DNA from: Thiobacillus sp.
Lineage (GTDB): Bacteria; Pseudomonadota; Gammaproteobacteria; Burkholderiales; Thiobacillaceae
Direction: 5' to 3'
Length of the DNA stretch: 36,273 nt
Assembly (NCBI GenBank): GCA_024708885.1
Contig: JANJXT010000014.1
Span: 1-36,273, forward strand
The position numbers were made by a program, and so were the translations under genes. Positions 15,368-24,485 of this stretch are shown one piece after another (positions within the stretch are counted from its first letter, which is position 1; each line of letters opens with the position of its first letter). Below the pieces are notes generated by a model. The model had not been told where the DNA came from and did not search any database. It worked only from the letters and a program-made list of their open reading frames with translations.

Positions 15368-16411
15368 GTGGATCGCATTTTCCCGTCATGTGGAAGCCGC
15401 GTGGCGATCTGGAGCCTGGCGCTCTGGCTGATGCTGTCCGCCGCCGCCGGAGCACGCGAGATCGTGGACATGGCCGGGCGCCACATCACGGTGCCCGAGC
15501 AGGTGCGGCGCATCTACGCGGCCCAGCCCTATACCCACGTGCTCACCTACATGGTGGCGCCGGAAACCCTCATCGGCCATCTGTCCGTCATCCGAGAGGA
15601 TGAACGGCGCCTGTTCCGGCCGGAGACGGCGAAGCTGCCGCTCCTGGGCGGCTCGCCGGGCGGCGGGCCGGCAGTCAACCTGGAGAGGGTGCTGGCGGCC
15701 AGGCCGGACCTGGTGCTGCTGAAAGGCAACGCCACGAGCGGCGTGGATCGCGCCGCCGAGAAGTACGCTCAGATCGGCCTGCCGGTGGTGTTCGTCGACC
15801 TTGAAAAAATGGACGACTACCCAGCGGCCATCGAATTCCTCGGCCGGCTGACCGGCCGCGGGGAGAAGGCAAAGCAGATGGCGGACCACGCCCGGCGCGC
15901 CTTCGCCGCCGTGGATCACGCCGTCGCCGCCATCCCGGAGGAGCAGCGCGTGCGCGTCTATTACGCCGAATCGGCCGACGGCCTGGCCACCGAGTGCGAC
16001 CAGTCCTTCCACGCCGACGCCATCCGGCGCGCGGGCGGACGCATCGTGCACCGCTGTCTGCTCAAGACCCACATGGGCATGGAAAAGGTGAGCCTGGAAC
16101 AGGTCATCGCCTACGACCCCGAAGTGATCGTCGCCAACGATCCGCAGTTCGAGGCCACGGTCTACGGCGACCCGCGCTGGCAGAAGGTCAAGGCGGTGGC
16201 CGAGCGCAGGGTATGGACGGTGCCGCGCTCGCCGTTCAACTGGATCGACCGCCCGCCCTCCGCCACGCGCATCCTGGGCGTCCAGTGGCTGGCCGCGCGC
16301 CTGTATCCCCAGGTCTATCCCATCGACCTGCGCCGCGAAGTGCAGGAATTCCATCGCCTGTTCATGGGCATCGAGCCCACCGCCGCGGATCTCGACCGAT
16401 GGCTGAAATAG
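15368..16411 (+). CDS. BtuF/FecB-type periplasmic binding protein 2
   Basis: The 347-aa protein starts at GTG 15368, preferred because GAGGT lies seven bases before it; a TTG at 15362 overlapping the receptor stop lacks room for a ribosome site. A signal peptide (cut near AGA/REI) precedes the family opening IVDMAGRHITVPEQVRRIYA. YYAESADGLATEC, SFH and IVHRC form a segment shared with binding protein 4 at 22391, with two Cys 20 residues apart that may form a disulfide. The late motif NWIDRPPS is also shared. It overlaps the permease start by 13 bases, so it is the natural partner of that permease. Confidence 0.9.
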   Translation: MDRIFPSCGSRVAIWSLALWLMLSAAAGAREIVDMAGRHITVPEQVRRIYAAQPYTHVLTYMVAPETLIGHLSVIREDERRLFRPETAKLPLLGGSPGGGPAVNLERVLAARPDLVLLKGNATSGVDRAAEKYAQIGLPVVFVDLEKMDDYPAAIEFLGRLTGRGEKAKQMADHARRAFAAVDHAVAAIPEEQRVRVYYAESADGLATECDQSFHADAIRRAGGRIVHRCLLKTHMGMEKVSLEQVIAYDPEVIVANDPQFEATVYGDPRWQKVKAVAERRVWTVPRSPFNWIDRPPSATRILGVQWLAARLYPQVYPIDLRREVQEFHRLFMGIEPTAADLDRWLK

Positions 16412-17451
16412 TCCTTCCCCGGCCACCCGGCGCGGCCGGGCCGTTGCGCCTGGCCACCCTTCTCGTCGCGCCCGCCCTGGCGCTGGCGGCGGCGCTCCTG
16501 GCGCTGTCGCTCGGGCGTTACCCGCTGCCGGCGACGGAGACCCTGCGCTTTCTCGCTGCCGCGGCGGGTCTCGTCGAGATGGAGCCGGAGCGCTATGCCC
16601 TGCTGCACAACCTGATCGTGGAAATCCGCCTGCCGCGCGTGCTGGCGGCGATTCTGGTGGGGGCCTCGCTGTCGGTGTCGGGGGCGGCCTACCAGGCCCT
16701 GTTCCGCAATCCGCTGGTTTCGCCCGGCCTGCTCGGGGTGCTGGCGGGCGCCTCCGCCGGGGCGGCGCTGGGCATCCTGCTGGGGGGGAGCTGGCTGTTC
16801 GTGCAGACCGCCGCCTTCCTCACCGGCCTGACCGCCGTCGGCATCGGCGTGGGCATCGCCCACCTGTTCGGCGGCGGCTCGCTGGTGATGCTGATCCTGG
16901 GCGGGATCCTGAGCGGGGCGCTGTTCATGTCCCTGCTGTCGATGGTGAAGTACGTGGCCGACCCGTACAACCAGTTGCCGGCGATTGTTTACTGGCTGAT
17001 GGGCAGCCTGGGGCAGGTGAACCTGACCGACATGGCCTGGGCCGCGATCCCCATGAGCGTCGGCATCGTCGTCCTGTGCTTCATGGGGCGGGCGCTGGAC
17101 GCGCTGTCCATGGGCGACGACGAGGCGCGCGCCCTGGGGGTGCCGGTCAAGACCGTGCGCCTGGCCACCATCGCCTTCGCCACGCTGATCTCCGCGCTGA
17201 CCGTGTCCATCGCCGGCATGATCGGCTGGGTGGGGCTGGTGGTGCCGCACATCGCCCGGCTCCTGGTGGGCCCCGGCAACGCGCGCCTGCTGCCGGCGGC
17301 GGCCTTCCTGGGGGCGGCCTTCCTGCTGTTCGCCGACAGCCTCGCGCGCAATGTCTTCACCACCGAGCTGCCCATCGGCATCGTCACCGAACTGATCGGC
17401 ATCCCGGTGTTCCTCCTGGTGCTGAGCCGGGTGCGGCGGGGGTGGAACTGA
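16399..17451 (+). CDS. FecCD/BtuC-type ABC transporter permease
   Basis: The 350-aa protein has about ten transmembrane helices and the family landmarks LPRVLAAILVGASLSVSGAAYQALFRNPLVSPGLLGVLAGASAGAAL, the cytoplasmic coupling segment MGDDEARALGV, and GMIGWVGLVVPHIARLLVGP. It forms a homodimeric channel in the inner membrane with the ATPase encoded next. H. influenzae MolB, the molybdate/tungstate permease, belongs to the same family, as do iron-chelate and cobalamin permeases. It is the only permease here for five binding proteins. Its stop overlaps the next start (TGATG). Confidence 0.93.
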   Translation: MAEIVLPRPPGAAGPLRLATLLVAPALALAAALLALSLGRYPLPATETLRFLAAAAGLVEMEPERYALLHNLIVEIRLPRVLAAILVGASLSVSGAAYQALFRNPLVSPGLLGVLAGASAGAALGILLGGSWLFVQTAAFLTGLTAVGIGVGIAHLFGGGSLVMLILGGILSGALFMSLLSMVKYVADPYNQLPAIVYWLMGSLGQVNLTDMAWAAIPMSVGIVVLCFMGRALDALSMGDDEARALGVPVKTVRLATIAFATLISALTVSIAGMIGWVGLVVPHIARLLVGPGNARLLPAAAFLGAAFLLFADSLARNVFTTELPIGIVTELIGIPVFLLVLSRVRRGWN

Positions 17452-18239
17452 TGCTCTCGGCGCGCGGCATCCATTTCGGCTACCGCGGCCGGACGGTGCT
17501 GGCCGGGGCCGATCTCGCCCTCGCCCCTGGGGAACTGGTCTGTCTGCTGGGCGGCAACGGCGCGGGAAAAAGCACCCTGCTCAAGATCATGCTCGGCCTC
17601 TTGACCCCCCAGAAAGGCGAGGTGACGGTGGGCGGGCAGCCGCTCGACGCCTTCGCCCGCCGCGAGGTGGCGCGCCGCGCCGCCTACGTGCCCCAGGTCC
17701 ACGCCGCGCCCTTTCCCTACACGGTGCGCCAGGTGGTGACCATGGGCCGCCTGCCGGCCCGCGGCCTGTTCCACGCCCCCGGCGAGGGCGACCGCACGGT
17801 GGTCGAGCGCGTCCTCGACCACCTGGGCATCGGCCACCTGGCCGAGCGTCCCTATACCGAGGTCTCCGGCGGCGAGCGCCAGCTCGCCCTGATCGCCCGC
17901 GCCCTGGCCCAGGAGGCGCCCCTCCTCATAATGGACGAACCCCTGAGCGGCCTCGACTACGGCCACCAGGTGCGCCTGCTGGCGCGCCTGGAGGGCCTCG
18001 CCGCCGAGGGCTACGGCGTGCTCATGACCACCCACGACCCCGACCAGCCGCTGTCCGGCTGCCACCGCGTCGCCCTGCTGAAGGACGGCCGCATCGCCGG
18101 CGACGGCCGGCCCGCCGAGGTGCTCACGCCGGATGCCATCCGGCTGCTCTACGGCGTGTCGGTGGCCCTGCTGCGCGATGCCGGGGGGCAGGCCATCGCG
18201 TTTCGTCCCACGGAAGGAAAGACGGCATGTTCGCCATGA
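17451..18239 (+). CDS. FecE/BtuD-type ABC transporter ATPase
   Basis: The 262-aa protein has Walker A GGNGAGKST (34-42), Q-loop YVPQVHAAPFPYTVRQVV, signature VSGGERQLALIARAL, Walker B LLIMDEPLSGLD and H-loop MTTHDPD. YTV..VV.MGR after the Q-loop is typical of iron-chelate and cobalamin importer ATPases. It powers the permease with which it overlaps by one base. Its last 13 bases overlap the following methyltransferase gene, which suggests coupled translation. Confidence 0.93.
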   Translation: MLSARGIHFGYRGRTVLAGADLALAPGELVCLLGGNGAGKSTLLKIMLGLLTPQKGEVTVGGQPLDAFARREVARRAAYVPQVHAAPFPYTVRQVVTMGRLPARGLFHAPGEGDRTVVERVLDHLGIGHLAERPYTEVSGGERQLALIARALAQEAPLLIMDEPLSGLDYGHQVRLLARLEGLAAEGYGVLMTTHDPDQPLSGCHRVALLKDGRIAGDGRPAEVLTPDAIRLLYGVSVALLRDAGGQAIAFRPTEGKTACSP

Positions 18240-18856
18240 ACGCGCGGGAATACAACGACAGGATCATGAACGGCCTGTTCCGCGACATCTATCCGCTGCT
18301 CGCCGAACAGGCCCTCGCCAGAACCGGCGTCAAGAGCGGCCTGTGCATCGATCTGGGCGGCGGGCCGGGCATGCTCGGCATCCGCATGGCCCTGTCCAGC
18401 GACCTGCGGGTGGCGATCGTCGATCCGCTCGCCGATTGCCTGGCGGTGGCCGAGGAGAACATCGCCCGGCACGGCCTGACGGGGCGCATCACCACCCGGC
18501 AAGGCTCGGCCGAGGCGCTGCCGCTCGCCGACGGCGAGGCGGACCTGATCGTCAGCCGGGGCTCGATCTACTTCTGGGAGGACCAGGGCCGGGGGCTGGC
18601 CGAAGTCTACCGCGCCCTCAGGTCCGGCGGCTGGGCCTACATCGGCGGCGGCTTCGGCAGCCAGGCCCTGCGTGACCGAATTTTTGCCGAGAAGGCCGGC
18701 GACGCCGAATGGACCGAAGGGGTGGCCGAACGCCGGCGGAAGAATCCGCCGAGCCATTTCCGCACCCTCCTGGCCGAGGCGGGAATCTCCGGCGAGGTAC
18801 GCTCGGACGACAGCGGCACCTGGATCGTGTTCCAAAAACCAGCGCGGACGAAATGA
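18227..18856 (+). CDS. Class I SAM-dependent methyltransferase 1
   Basis: The 209-aa protein has SAM motif I CIDLGGGPGMLGIRMA, acidic motif II VAIVDPLADCLAVAEENI, and motif III/IV EALPLADGEADLIVSRGSIYFWED, as in the Methyltransf_11/UbiE group. No targeting signal is seen. Its translation is coupled to the transporter ATPase, so it may modify the imported ligand or a carrier of the metal. The substrate cannot be told. It ends the first tightly overlapped block; 262 bp without a clear gene follow. Confidence 0.88.
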   Translation: MFAMNAREYNDRIMNGLFRDIYPLLAEQALARTGVKSGLCIDLGGGPGMLGIRMALSSDLRVAIVDPLADCLAVAEENIARHGLTGRITTRQGSAEALPLADGEADLIVSRGSIYFWEDQGRGLAEVYRALRSGGWAYIGGGFGSQALRDRIFAEKAGDAEWTEGVAERRRKNPPSHFRTLLAEAGISGEVRSDDSGTWIVFQKPARTK

Positions 18857-19118
18857 CCCGAGCGGACGTCGCAATCCCGTTCCTGGCCGGGCGCATCCGG
18901 GGGCACGACAACTGCGCCCGGATCGGGCTCCATTTCCACCGCCATCCCTGCCCATTCTTGAACCCAATGACGCGCACCCCGCTCGCCATCGTTGCTCTGT
19001 TCGCCACCCTTCCATTTCCACCCTCCCTATCACTGTCATGAAGCCATCGAATAAACAATCAAGACGTTCGCCATCCCGCCGCCCCGATCTGCAAGCCCGA
19101 CATCGCGGGCGGAGTGCC
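18857..19118 (+). other. Gap between methyltransferase 1 and receptor 3, possible promoter region
   Basis: This 262-bp gap is the largest inside the 23-kb run. I see no small gene. GGGCACG-ACAA-CTGC (18901-18915) keeps the GG and GC of a sigma-54 promoter with exact spacing but differs from consensus at two flanking positions. It could start a second transcript for receptor 3 and the genes after it. The evidence is weak. Confidence 0.3.
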
Positions 19119-21326
19119 ATGGTCCTGTTCAAGCTCTCCCTGCTGTCGGCGAGCCTGCTGTCCGGTCATGTCCAGGCGGAAGAGGCGGCGCCGACGCTCG
19201 GGACGATCACGGTCAAAGGCGAGGCGCCCCAGGAATCCGCCAGCGTCGGCTCGCGCACCGTGGTGACGCAGGAAAAGATCCAGACCTTCGACAACTTCGG
19301 CATGAGCAACGCCTACCAGGCCATTTCCCTGGAGCCGGGGGTGGACGTGCGTTACAACGATCCGACGGGAACGAACGCCAGCTACAAGATTCGCGGCAAT
19401 TCGAGCCGGGGCCACGCTCTGATCCTGGAGGGACTGCCGTTCAAGGGCATCGGTATCGGCCAGTCCATCTCCGACGTGGCCGACATGGAGAACATCGCAA
19501 CCATCACCATCGAGAAGGGCGCCATTCCGGCCAGCGGAAACTTCGGCTTCGGCCACCTGATCGACATGCGCTTCATGCGGCCAGCGGGCCAGTTCTCGAC
19601 CACCGCCAAACAGATATTCGGCTCGAACGATTTCACCAAGACCTTCGTCCGACTGGATACCGGAGAACTCGGCGGCGGCATCAAGGGTTTCGTTTCCGGC
19701 TCTCTGACGGAAACCGACAAGTTCAAGGGCATCGGCACAAGCCTCGACCGGGACAATCTCGCCTTCGGCCTCACGGGCGGCGCGCCAAATGGCGTGGAGT
19801 GGGAGGTCTTCGGCATCTACAACGGCGAGAAGCGGGATCTCTACAAAGGACTGACCTACGCCCAGAGCACCGATCCGGACAGCAATTGGAAGCGGGACTA
19901 CAACCCGGCCAAGACGGGCGTTGCCTCGCAAGACATCGCCTATTACGCCTACAACCGGGAGGATTACCGGGTCTCCACGATCCTCGGCAAGCTGAAGGTC
20001 CCCTTCGGCCAGGATGCCGCCCTGACCTTCAGGCCCTATTTCCTGAACGACCGGGGCAATGCCTACGGCGGCAGCGGGCAGACGATGGTCAATTTCGTGC
20101 AGAAACAGAACGTGATCGTGGAATCGCTGCTGGATCACAATACCTTTGGCGCCGTGCTGGAATACGAGAAGAAGTGGAAGGATTCCCGCCTCAACATCGG
20201 CTACTGGCACGGCGAGCATGAACCGCCGGGACCGCCCACCGCCAGGAAGGCCCGGGACACCGATCTGAACTTCATCGGCTGGGTGAATCTCTACGGGGTG
20301 GGCAACCGGCACAGCTTCGACGTGCCTTACGTGGCGTACTCGCAATCCTTCGACAAGACGGTCGTCGACGCCGGCCTGAAGCACCTGAGCCTCACCACGG
20401 CCGAATACATCAGCTACAACACCACCGGCATCGGCGACGTGGGCTACGCGCAGGCCAAGGCCCAGGCCGGCGGCGTGGATTTCACCCTGCCGTCCAACAC
20501 CTACACGGTATGGCTGCCCAGCATCGGCGCCACGCGCCATCTGAACGAGGCCGCCTCGATCAAGGCCAGCTACGGACGGAACTACGACATGCCGGAGATC
20601 GGCTGGGCCAGCAGCGCCATCAGCTATTTCAAGACGCTGGGCTACGACGAGCAAAGGCTCCAGAACCTGTGGGCCACGCGCGTCCGGCCCCAGGAATCCG
20701 ACGATCTCGATCTCGACTACCGTTATGCGTCCGACCGGCTTGCGTTCACGTCCTCGCTCTACTACAAGCGGCTGAAATACATCAGCACCGGCATCTACGA
20801 CCCGACGGTGAACCTGACCTACTCCCAGAACTCGGGGGAGGGTCGTTCCTATGGACTGGAGTTCGGTTCGAGCTACCAGGCATCGAACAAGCTGAGCGTG
20901 AATCTGGCGTTGAGCTACAACAACACCGCCTTCACGTCCGACGTCCAGACCGGCGTCAGCACGACGGTGGCGGCCAAGGGAAAACAACTTCCCGATCGGC
21001 CCAAGGTCTATGGCAACGTCTCTGCCGTCTATGACCTGAACGGCTACAAGATCGCGCCGGTGGTGCGCTACCTCGGCAGTCGCTACGCGGATGTGCTGAA
21101 CCAGTACAGCGTCGATGCCACGTGGCTCGCGGACCTGTCCGTCAGCAAGGACGTCGTGATGGGCGGCGGGCACACGCTCAGGTTCTCCCTGAGCGCGATG
21201 AACCTGTTCGACGAGAAGTACATCGCCACCATCTCGACCTCCGACGTCAATACGACCCAGACCGGCCCGACCTACCTCGTCGGCGCGCCGAGAAGCGTGT
21301 TCGCGTCGGCGCAGTACACGTTCTGA
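19119..21326 (+). CDS. TonB-dependent outer-membrane receptor 3
   Basis: I favour the ATG at 19119 (GGAG just before it), which gives a compact signal peptide MVLFKLSLLSASLLSGHVQA and a protein of 735 aa; an ATG at 19038 adds 27 basic residues. A TonB-box-like LGTITVKGEAP follows, then a plug (VVTQEKIQTFDNFGMSNAYQAISLEPGVDV, YKIRGNSSRGHALILEGLPF, ENIATITIEKGAIPASGNFGFG). The barrel ends in VFASAQYTF. The plug's GNFGFGHLIDMRFMRPA departs from the usual GG.IN.ITK. A binding-protein gene follows after one base, pairing receptor and periplasmic protein. Confidence 0.9.
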   Translation: MVLFKLSLLSASLLSGHVQAEEAAPTLGTITVKGEAPQESASVGSRTVVTQEKIQTFDNFGMSNAYQAISLEPGVDVRYNDPTGTNASYKIRGNSSRGHALILEGLPFKGIGIGQSISDVADMENIATITIEKGAIPASGNFGFGHLIDMRFMRPAGQFSTTAKQIFGSNDFTKTFVRLDTGELGGGIKGFVSGSLTETDKFKGIGTSLDRDNLAFGLTGGAPNGVEWEVFGIYNGEKRDLYKGLTYAQSTDPDSNWKRDYNPAKTGVASQDIAYYAYNREDYRVSTILGKLKVPFGQDAALTFRPYFLNDRGNAYGGSGQTMVNFVQKQNVIVESLLDHNTFGAVLEYEKKWKDSRLNIGYWHGEHEPPGPPTARKARDTDLNFIGWVNLYGVGNRHSFDVPYVAYSQSFDKTVVDAGLKHLSLTTAEYISYNTTGIGDVGYAQAKAQAGGVDFTLPSNTYTVWLPSIGATRHLNEAASIKASYGRNYDMPEIGWASSAISYFKTLGYDEQRLQNLWATRVRPQESDDLDLDYRYASDRLAFTSSLYYKRLKYISTGIYDPTVNLTYSQNSGEGRSYGLEFGSSYQASNKLSVNLALSYNNTAFTSDVQTGVSTTVAAKGKQLPDRPKVYGNVSAVYDLNGYKIAPVVRYLGSRYADVLNQYSVDATWLADLSVSKDVVMGGGHTLRFSLSAMNLFDEKYIATISTSDVNTTQTGPTYLVGAPRSVFASAQYTF

Positions 21327-21327
21327 C

Positions 21328-22356
21328 ATGGGCCGCATCGCGTTTGCTCCTGGACTGGCGTTCGCGCTGGCACTCGCGCTGGCCTTCGGGCCGGCCCGTG
21401 CCGGCGAGTGCCGCCGCGCCGTGCCGGACGCGACCGGACAGCCCGTCTGCATCCCGGCGCGCATCGAGCGCATCGTCATCACCTGCTACGGCGGCGCGGT
21501 GCAGGAGATCGCGGTGTTGAAGGGCGGCGACAGGATCGTCGCCCAGCCCGGCGTGGACCGGTTTCCGCAGTTCACGCGCATGTATCCCGGGCTCGGCGCC
21601 TTGCCGGACGTGGGCAGCTTCGACAACGTCAATCTCGAGTCCCTGCTGGCGACGCGCCCGGACATGGTGTTCGCCAGCGTCTTCTCCGCCGCGGCCAACG
21701 ACAAGATCCGGGCGCTGGGCATTCCGGTGTTCACCCTCGGAACGGGAAGGCAGGACATCCGGACGATTCTGGAAGAGTTCGAGCACGTCGGCGCGCTGCT
21801 TGGCGAGGAAGGCAAGGCGCGGGACCTCGTCGCGCACTGGCGCGAGCGCCTGGCCGCAATCCAGAAAAAAATCGCCGGCGCCGGAACGCCGAAACGGGTG
21901 CTCTATCTCGGCGGCTCGGGCGGAACGGAAAACCGGCTGGGATGGGGCGATGCCTTCATCGCAGCCGCCGCCGGCGTCAATGTGGCCCACGACCTGGAAT
22001 CCAGGGGCATTGTGTCGGCGGAGCAGATCCGCCTCTGGAATCCCGACGTGATCGTCACCTCCACCAACGAAGGCAGCCGCACGGCGGCGGCATCGATCAG
22101 GACGGGCGCGGCCTACCGCCAGGTCAAGGCCGTTGCCGGCGGTCAGGTCCATGACGCGCCCATCGGCGGCTTCTGGTGGGACCGGCCGTCGCCGGAGGCT
22201 ATTCTCGGCATCCTGTGGCTGAGCAAGATTCTTTATCCGGATCGAATGAAGGATGTGGATCTGGAGCAGGAAACGAGGCTGTTCTTCGAGAAGTTTTACG
22301 GCTATGCGCTTCCGGCCGACGAGTATCGGCGCTTCTTCCGGCAGGGGGCGCGATGA
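21328..22356 (+). CDS. BtuF/FecB-type periplasmic binding protein 3
   Basis: The 342-aa protein has a signal peptide (cut near ARA/GEC), an early Cys pair (GECRRAVPDATGQPVCIP) that may be a disulfide, then IERIVITCYGGAVQEIAVLKGGDRIVA, SLLATRPDMVFAS, VLYLGGSGGTENRLGWGDAFIAAAAGVNVA and GGFWWDRPSPEAILGILWLSKILYP. The last segment with W-x-R-P-S is typical of this class. Of the five binding proteins this one is the most like general iron/molybdate class III proteins, including MolA. Only one base separates it from receptor 3. Confidence 0.9.
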   Translation: MGRIAFAPGLAFALALALAFGPARAGECRRAVPDATGQPVCIPARIERIVITCYGGAVQEIAVLKGGDRIVAQPGVDRFPQFTRMYPGLGALPDVGSFDNVNLESLLATRPDMVFASVFSAAANDKIRALGIPVFTLGTGRQDIRTILEEFEHVGALLGEEGKARDLVAHWRERLAAIQKKIAGAGTPKRVLYLGGSGGTENRLGWGDAFIAAAAGVNVAHDLESRGIVSAEQIRLWNPDVIVTSTNEGSRTAAASIRTGAAYRQVKAVAGGQVHDAPIGGFWWDRPSPEAILGILWLSKILYPDRMKDVDLEQETRLFFEKFYGYALPADEYRRFFRQGAR

Positions 22357-22390
22357 AACGGCCGGAGCATCCCGGAGAAAGGGAACGGGC

Positions 22391-23437
22391 ATGACGCCGA
22401 AGACGATCCTGCGTGGCGCGCTGGGCGCGGGGCTGGCCTTGCTGGCGGCCCTGTCCTGGTCCGAACAGGCCGCCGCCCGCGAGATCACCGACCTCCTCGG
22501 GCACACGGTGCACGTTCCGGACCGGGTGAATCGGGTGTTCGGCGCCGATCCGCCGATCAACGTGCTGCTTCACACCCTGGCGCCCGATCTGATGGTCGGC
22601 TTGAGCTTCCCCATCGCGCCGCCGGCCCGGCGCTTCCATCCGCCGGACATGCTGGCGCTGCCGGTGCTGGGCGGAGCCTTCGGCAGCGGGCAGCAGATGA
22701 ATCCGGAAACCGTGCTGGCCCTGAAACCCGACCTGGTGCTGGCATGGAAAACGCCCTTCATGGACGTCGCCGGCAAGAAGGACGGTTTGGACCGCCTCGG
22801 CCTGCCGGTCGCATTCGTGCAGCTCGACACGCTCGCCGACTGGCCGGCGGCCCTGCGCTTTGCCAGCGCTCTGCTGGGGCGCGAGGCCATAGCCGAGACG
22901 AAGGCCGCCTATGTGGAAAAGGCGCTCGCCCGCCTGGCCGGCAGCGTCGGCCGGGTGCCCGAAAACCGGCGTCCGCGCGTCTACTACGCGGAAGGGGCCG
23001 ACGGGCTCGCCACCGACTGCCACCGCTCCTTCCACACCGAGGCCATCGAGCTGGCGGCGGGCTACAACGTGCATCGCTGCCAGCAGAAGGACCGGATGGG
23101 CATGGAGCGCATGAGCATCGAACAGGTGCTGGCTTTCGACCCCGACCTCATCATCGTCCAGGACCGCGCCGCCATGAAAGTGATCCGCGACGACCCGCGC
23201 TGGCGCAATCTCCGCGCGGTGAAGGCCGGGCGCGTCCACGGCGTGCCGCACTGGCCCTACAACTGGATCGACCGGCCGCCGTCGGTGATGCGGGCGCTGG
23301 GCGCGCAATGGCTGGCCGGCCTCTTCCATCCGGATCGCTTCCGCTTCGACCTTCGCCGCGAGGTGCGCGAGTTCTACCGCCTGTTCTTCGGTCTCACGCT
23401 CGGCGATGCGGACATCGACGAGATCATGGCCAATTGA
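22391..23437 (+). CDS. BtuF/FecB-type periplasmic binding protein 4
   Basis: The 348-aa protein has a GGAGAAAGGG ribosome site, a signal peptide (cut near AAA/REI) and the opening REITDLLGHTVHVPDRVNRVF. It is a clear paralogue of binding protein 2: YYAEGADGLATDC, SFH, VHRC with the same C-x19-C spacing, DRMGMERMSIEQVLAFDPDLIIV, and YNWIDRPPSVMRALGAQWLAGLFHP. The shared block suggests the same kind of ligand. It lacks its own permease in the neighbourhood and would have to share the FecCD-type one. Confidence 0.9.
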   Translation: MTPKTILRGALGAGLALLAALSWSEQAAAREITDLLGHTVHVPDRVNRVFGADPPINVLLHTLAPDLMVGLSFPIAPPARRFHPPDMLALPVLGGAFGSGQQMNPETVLALKPDLVLAWKTPFMDVAGKKDGLDRLGLPVAFVQLDTLADWPAALRFASALLGREAIAETKAAYVEKALARLAGSVGRVPENRRPRVYYAEGADGLATDCHRSFHTEAIELAAGYNVHRCQQKDRMGMERMSIEQVLAFDPDLIIVQDRAAMKVIRDDPRWRNLRAVKAGRVHGVPHWPYNWIDRPPSVMRALGAQWLAGLFHPDRFRFDLRREVREFYRLFFGLTLGDADIDEIMAN

Positions 23438-23450
23438 TTGGAGGCCGCAC

Positions 23451-24485
23451 ATGACAAACGATCGACACGCGCTCATGAATCTACGCTGTCCGCAAGGCAT
23501 AGTCACGGTCGACGGCATTCTGGAAGGCTATCAGCGCTATCAGGCTCTGCTCGCCGCGCTGGATCTGGGCCTCTTCGAATATCTCGACCGAGAGGGCGGC
23601 GGCAATCGCAACGAGATCGCCGAGGGCATCGGCATCAACGGCCTGTTCGCGCGTGATTTCCTCAATGTCCTGGTCGAGGCGGGCCTGCTCGTCCTCGATG
23701 GCGAGCACTATCACAATGCTACGGCTGCGACCGGCTTTCTCCTGCCCCAGGGGCCGTTCTTCCAGGGCGACGTGGTGCGCAACGTCGCAAGGCACACGTC
23801 CTGGAACAACCTCGCCGCCGCCCTGGCCCGCCAGGACCCCGCACAGGGCAAGGCCGGCACCGGCCCCAGCGCCGCTTTCATTGCCGCGCTCGGGCAGAAC
23901 GCACTGCGCGGCGAACTGCAAACCGTGACCCGGGCGATTGCGTCCTGGAAAAGCTTTCACAAGGCTCGCCGCCTCCTCGACGTGGGCGGCGGCCATGGCC
24001 TCTACGCCATCGCCCTGTGCCAGGCCAATCCCGACCTGCGTGCCGTGGTGCTGGAACAGGCCGGGGTGGTGGACACCACGCGCCGCCACATCGCCGCCTA
24101 CGGCCTCGAAGACCGCATCACGGTCGAGGTGGGTGACATTCGTGCCGAGTCGCTCGGTAGCGGCCACGACATCGTGCTCATCTCCCATCTGCTCTACAAA
24201 TTCCGCAAGAACCTGGCGCCCATCTTCAAATCCGTTTCGGCCAGCCTCGCGCCGGGCGGCCTGTTCGTCAGCAATCACTGGTTTTGCGCCGCGGGCTGCA
24301 CGGTGGAAGCGCGCGCCGTACAGGCGCTGTCCAAGGCGCTGCAAAGCTTCGGGCACCCGTTGTGCCGGGAAGAGGAGTTCGACCGTCTGTTCGCCGAGAA
24401 CGGCTTTAACGTCGTGACGACGACGTCCGCGCTGGCCAGCTTCGGGCCGACGCGCTTGCAGCTGGCGGAAAAACATGCGGATTGA
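23451..24485 (+). CDS. SAM-dependent methyltransferase 2 (O-methyltransferase-like, with dimerisation domain)
   Basis: The 344-aa protein has a winged-helix dimerisation domain (about 1-110: GYQRYQALLAALDLGLFEYLD, NEIAEGIGINGLFARDFLNVLVEAGLL) and a C-terminal SAM domain with motif I LLDVGGGHG (about 174-182) and DIVLISHLLYKF. The layout is that of small-molecule O-methyltransferases and their C-methylating relatives. A block H276-W-F-C279-x3-C283 and later H302-P-L-C305 recurs in methyltransferase 3 and may bind a metal. GGAGG lies just before the ATG. Its end overlaps the next binding-protein gene by 11 bases. Confidence 0.88.
   Translation: MTNDRHALMNLRCPQGIVTVDGILEGYQRYQALLAALDLGLFEYLDREGGGNRNEIAEGIGINGLFARDFLNVLVEAGLLVLDGEHYHNATAATGFLLPQGPFFQGDVVRNVARHTSWNNLAAALARQDPAQGKAGTGPSAAFIAALGQNALRGELQTVTRAIASWKSFHKARRLLDVGGGHGLYAIALCQANPDLRAVVLEQAGVVDTTRRHIAAYGLEDRITVEVGDIRAESLGSGHDIVLISHLLYKFRKNLAPIFKSVSASLAPGGLFVSNHWFCAAGCTVEARAVQALSKALQSFGHPLCREEEFDRLFAENGFNVVTTTSALASFGPTRLQLAEKHAD

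Noticed and set aside
19059..21482. Open frame of 807 codons on the minus strand across receptor 3
   Set aside because: It mirrors the receptor gene codon by codon and shows no family motif, while the plus strand has a full receptor.
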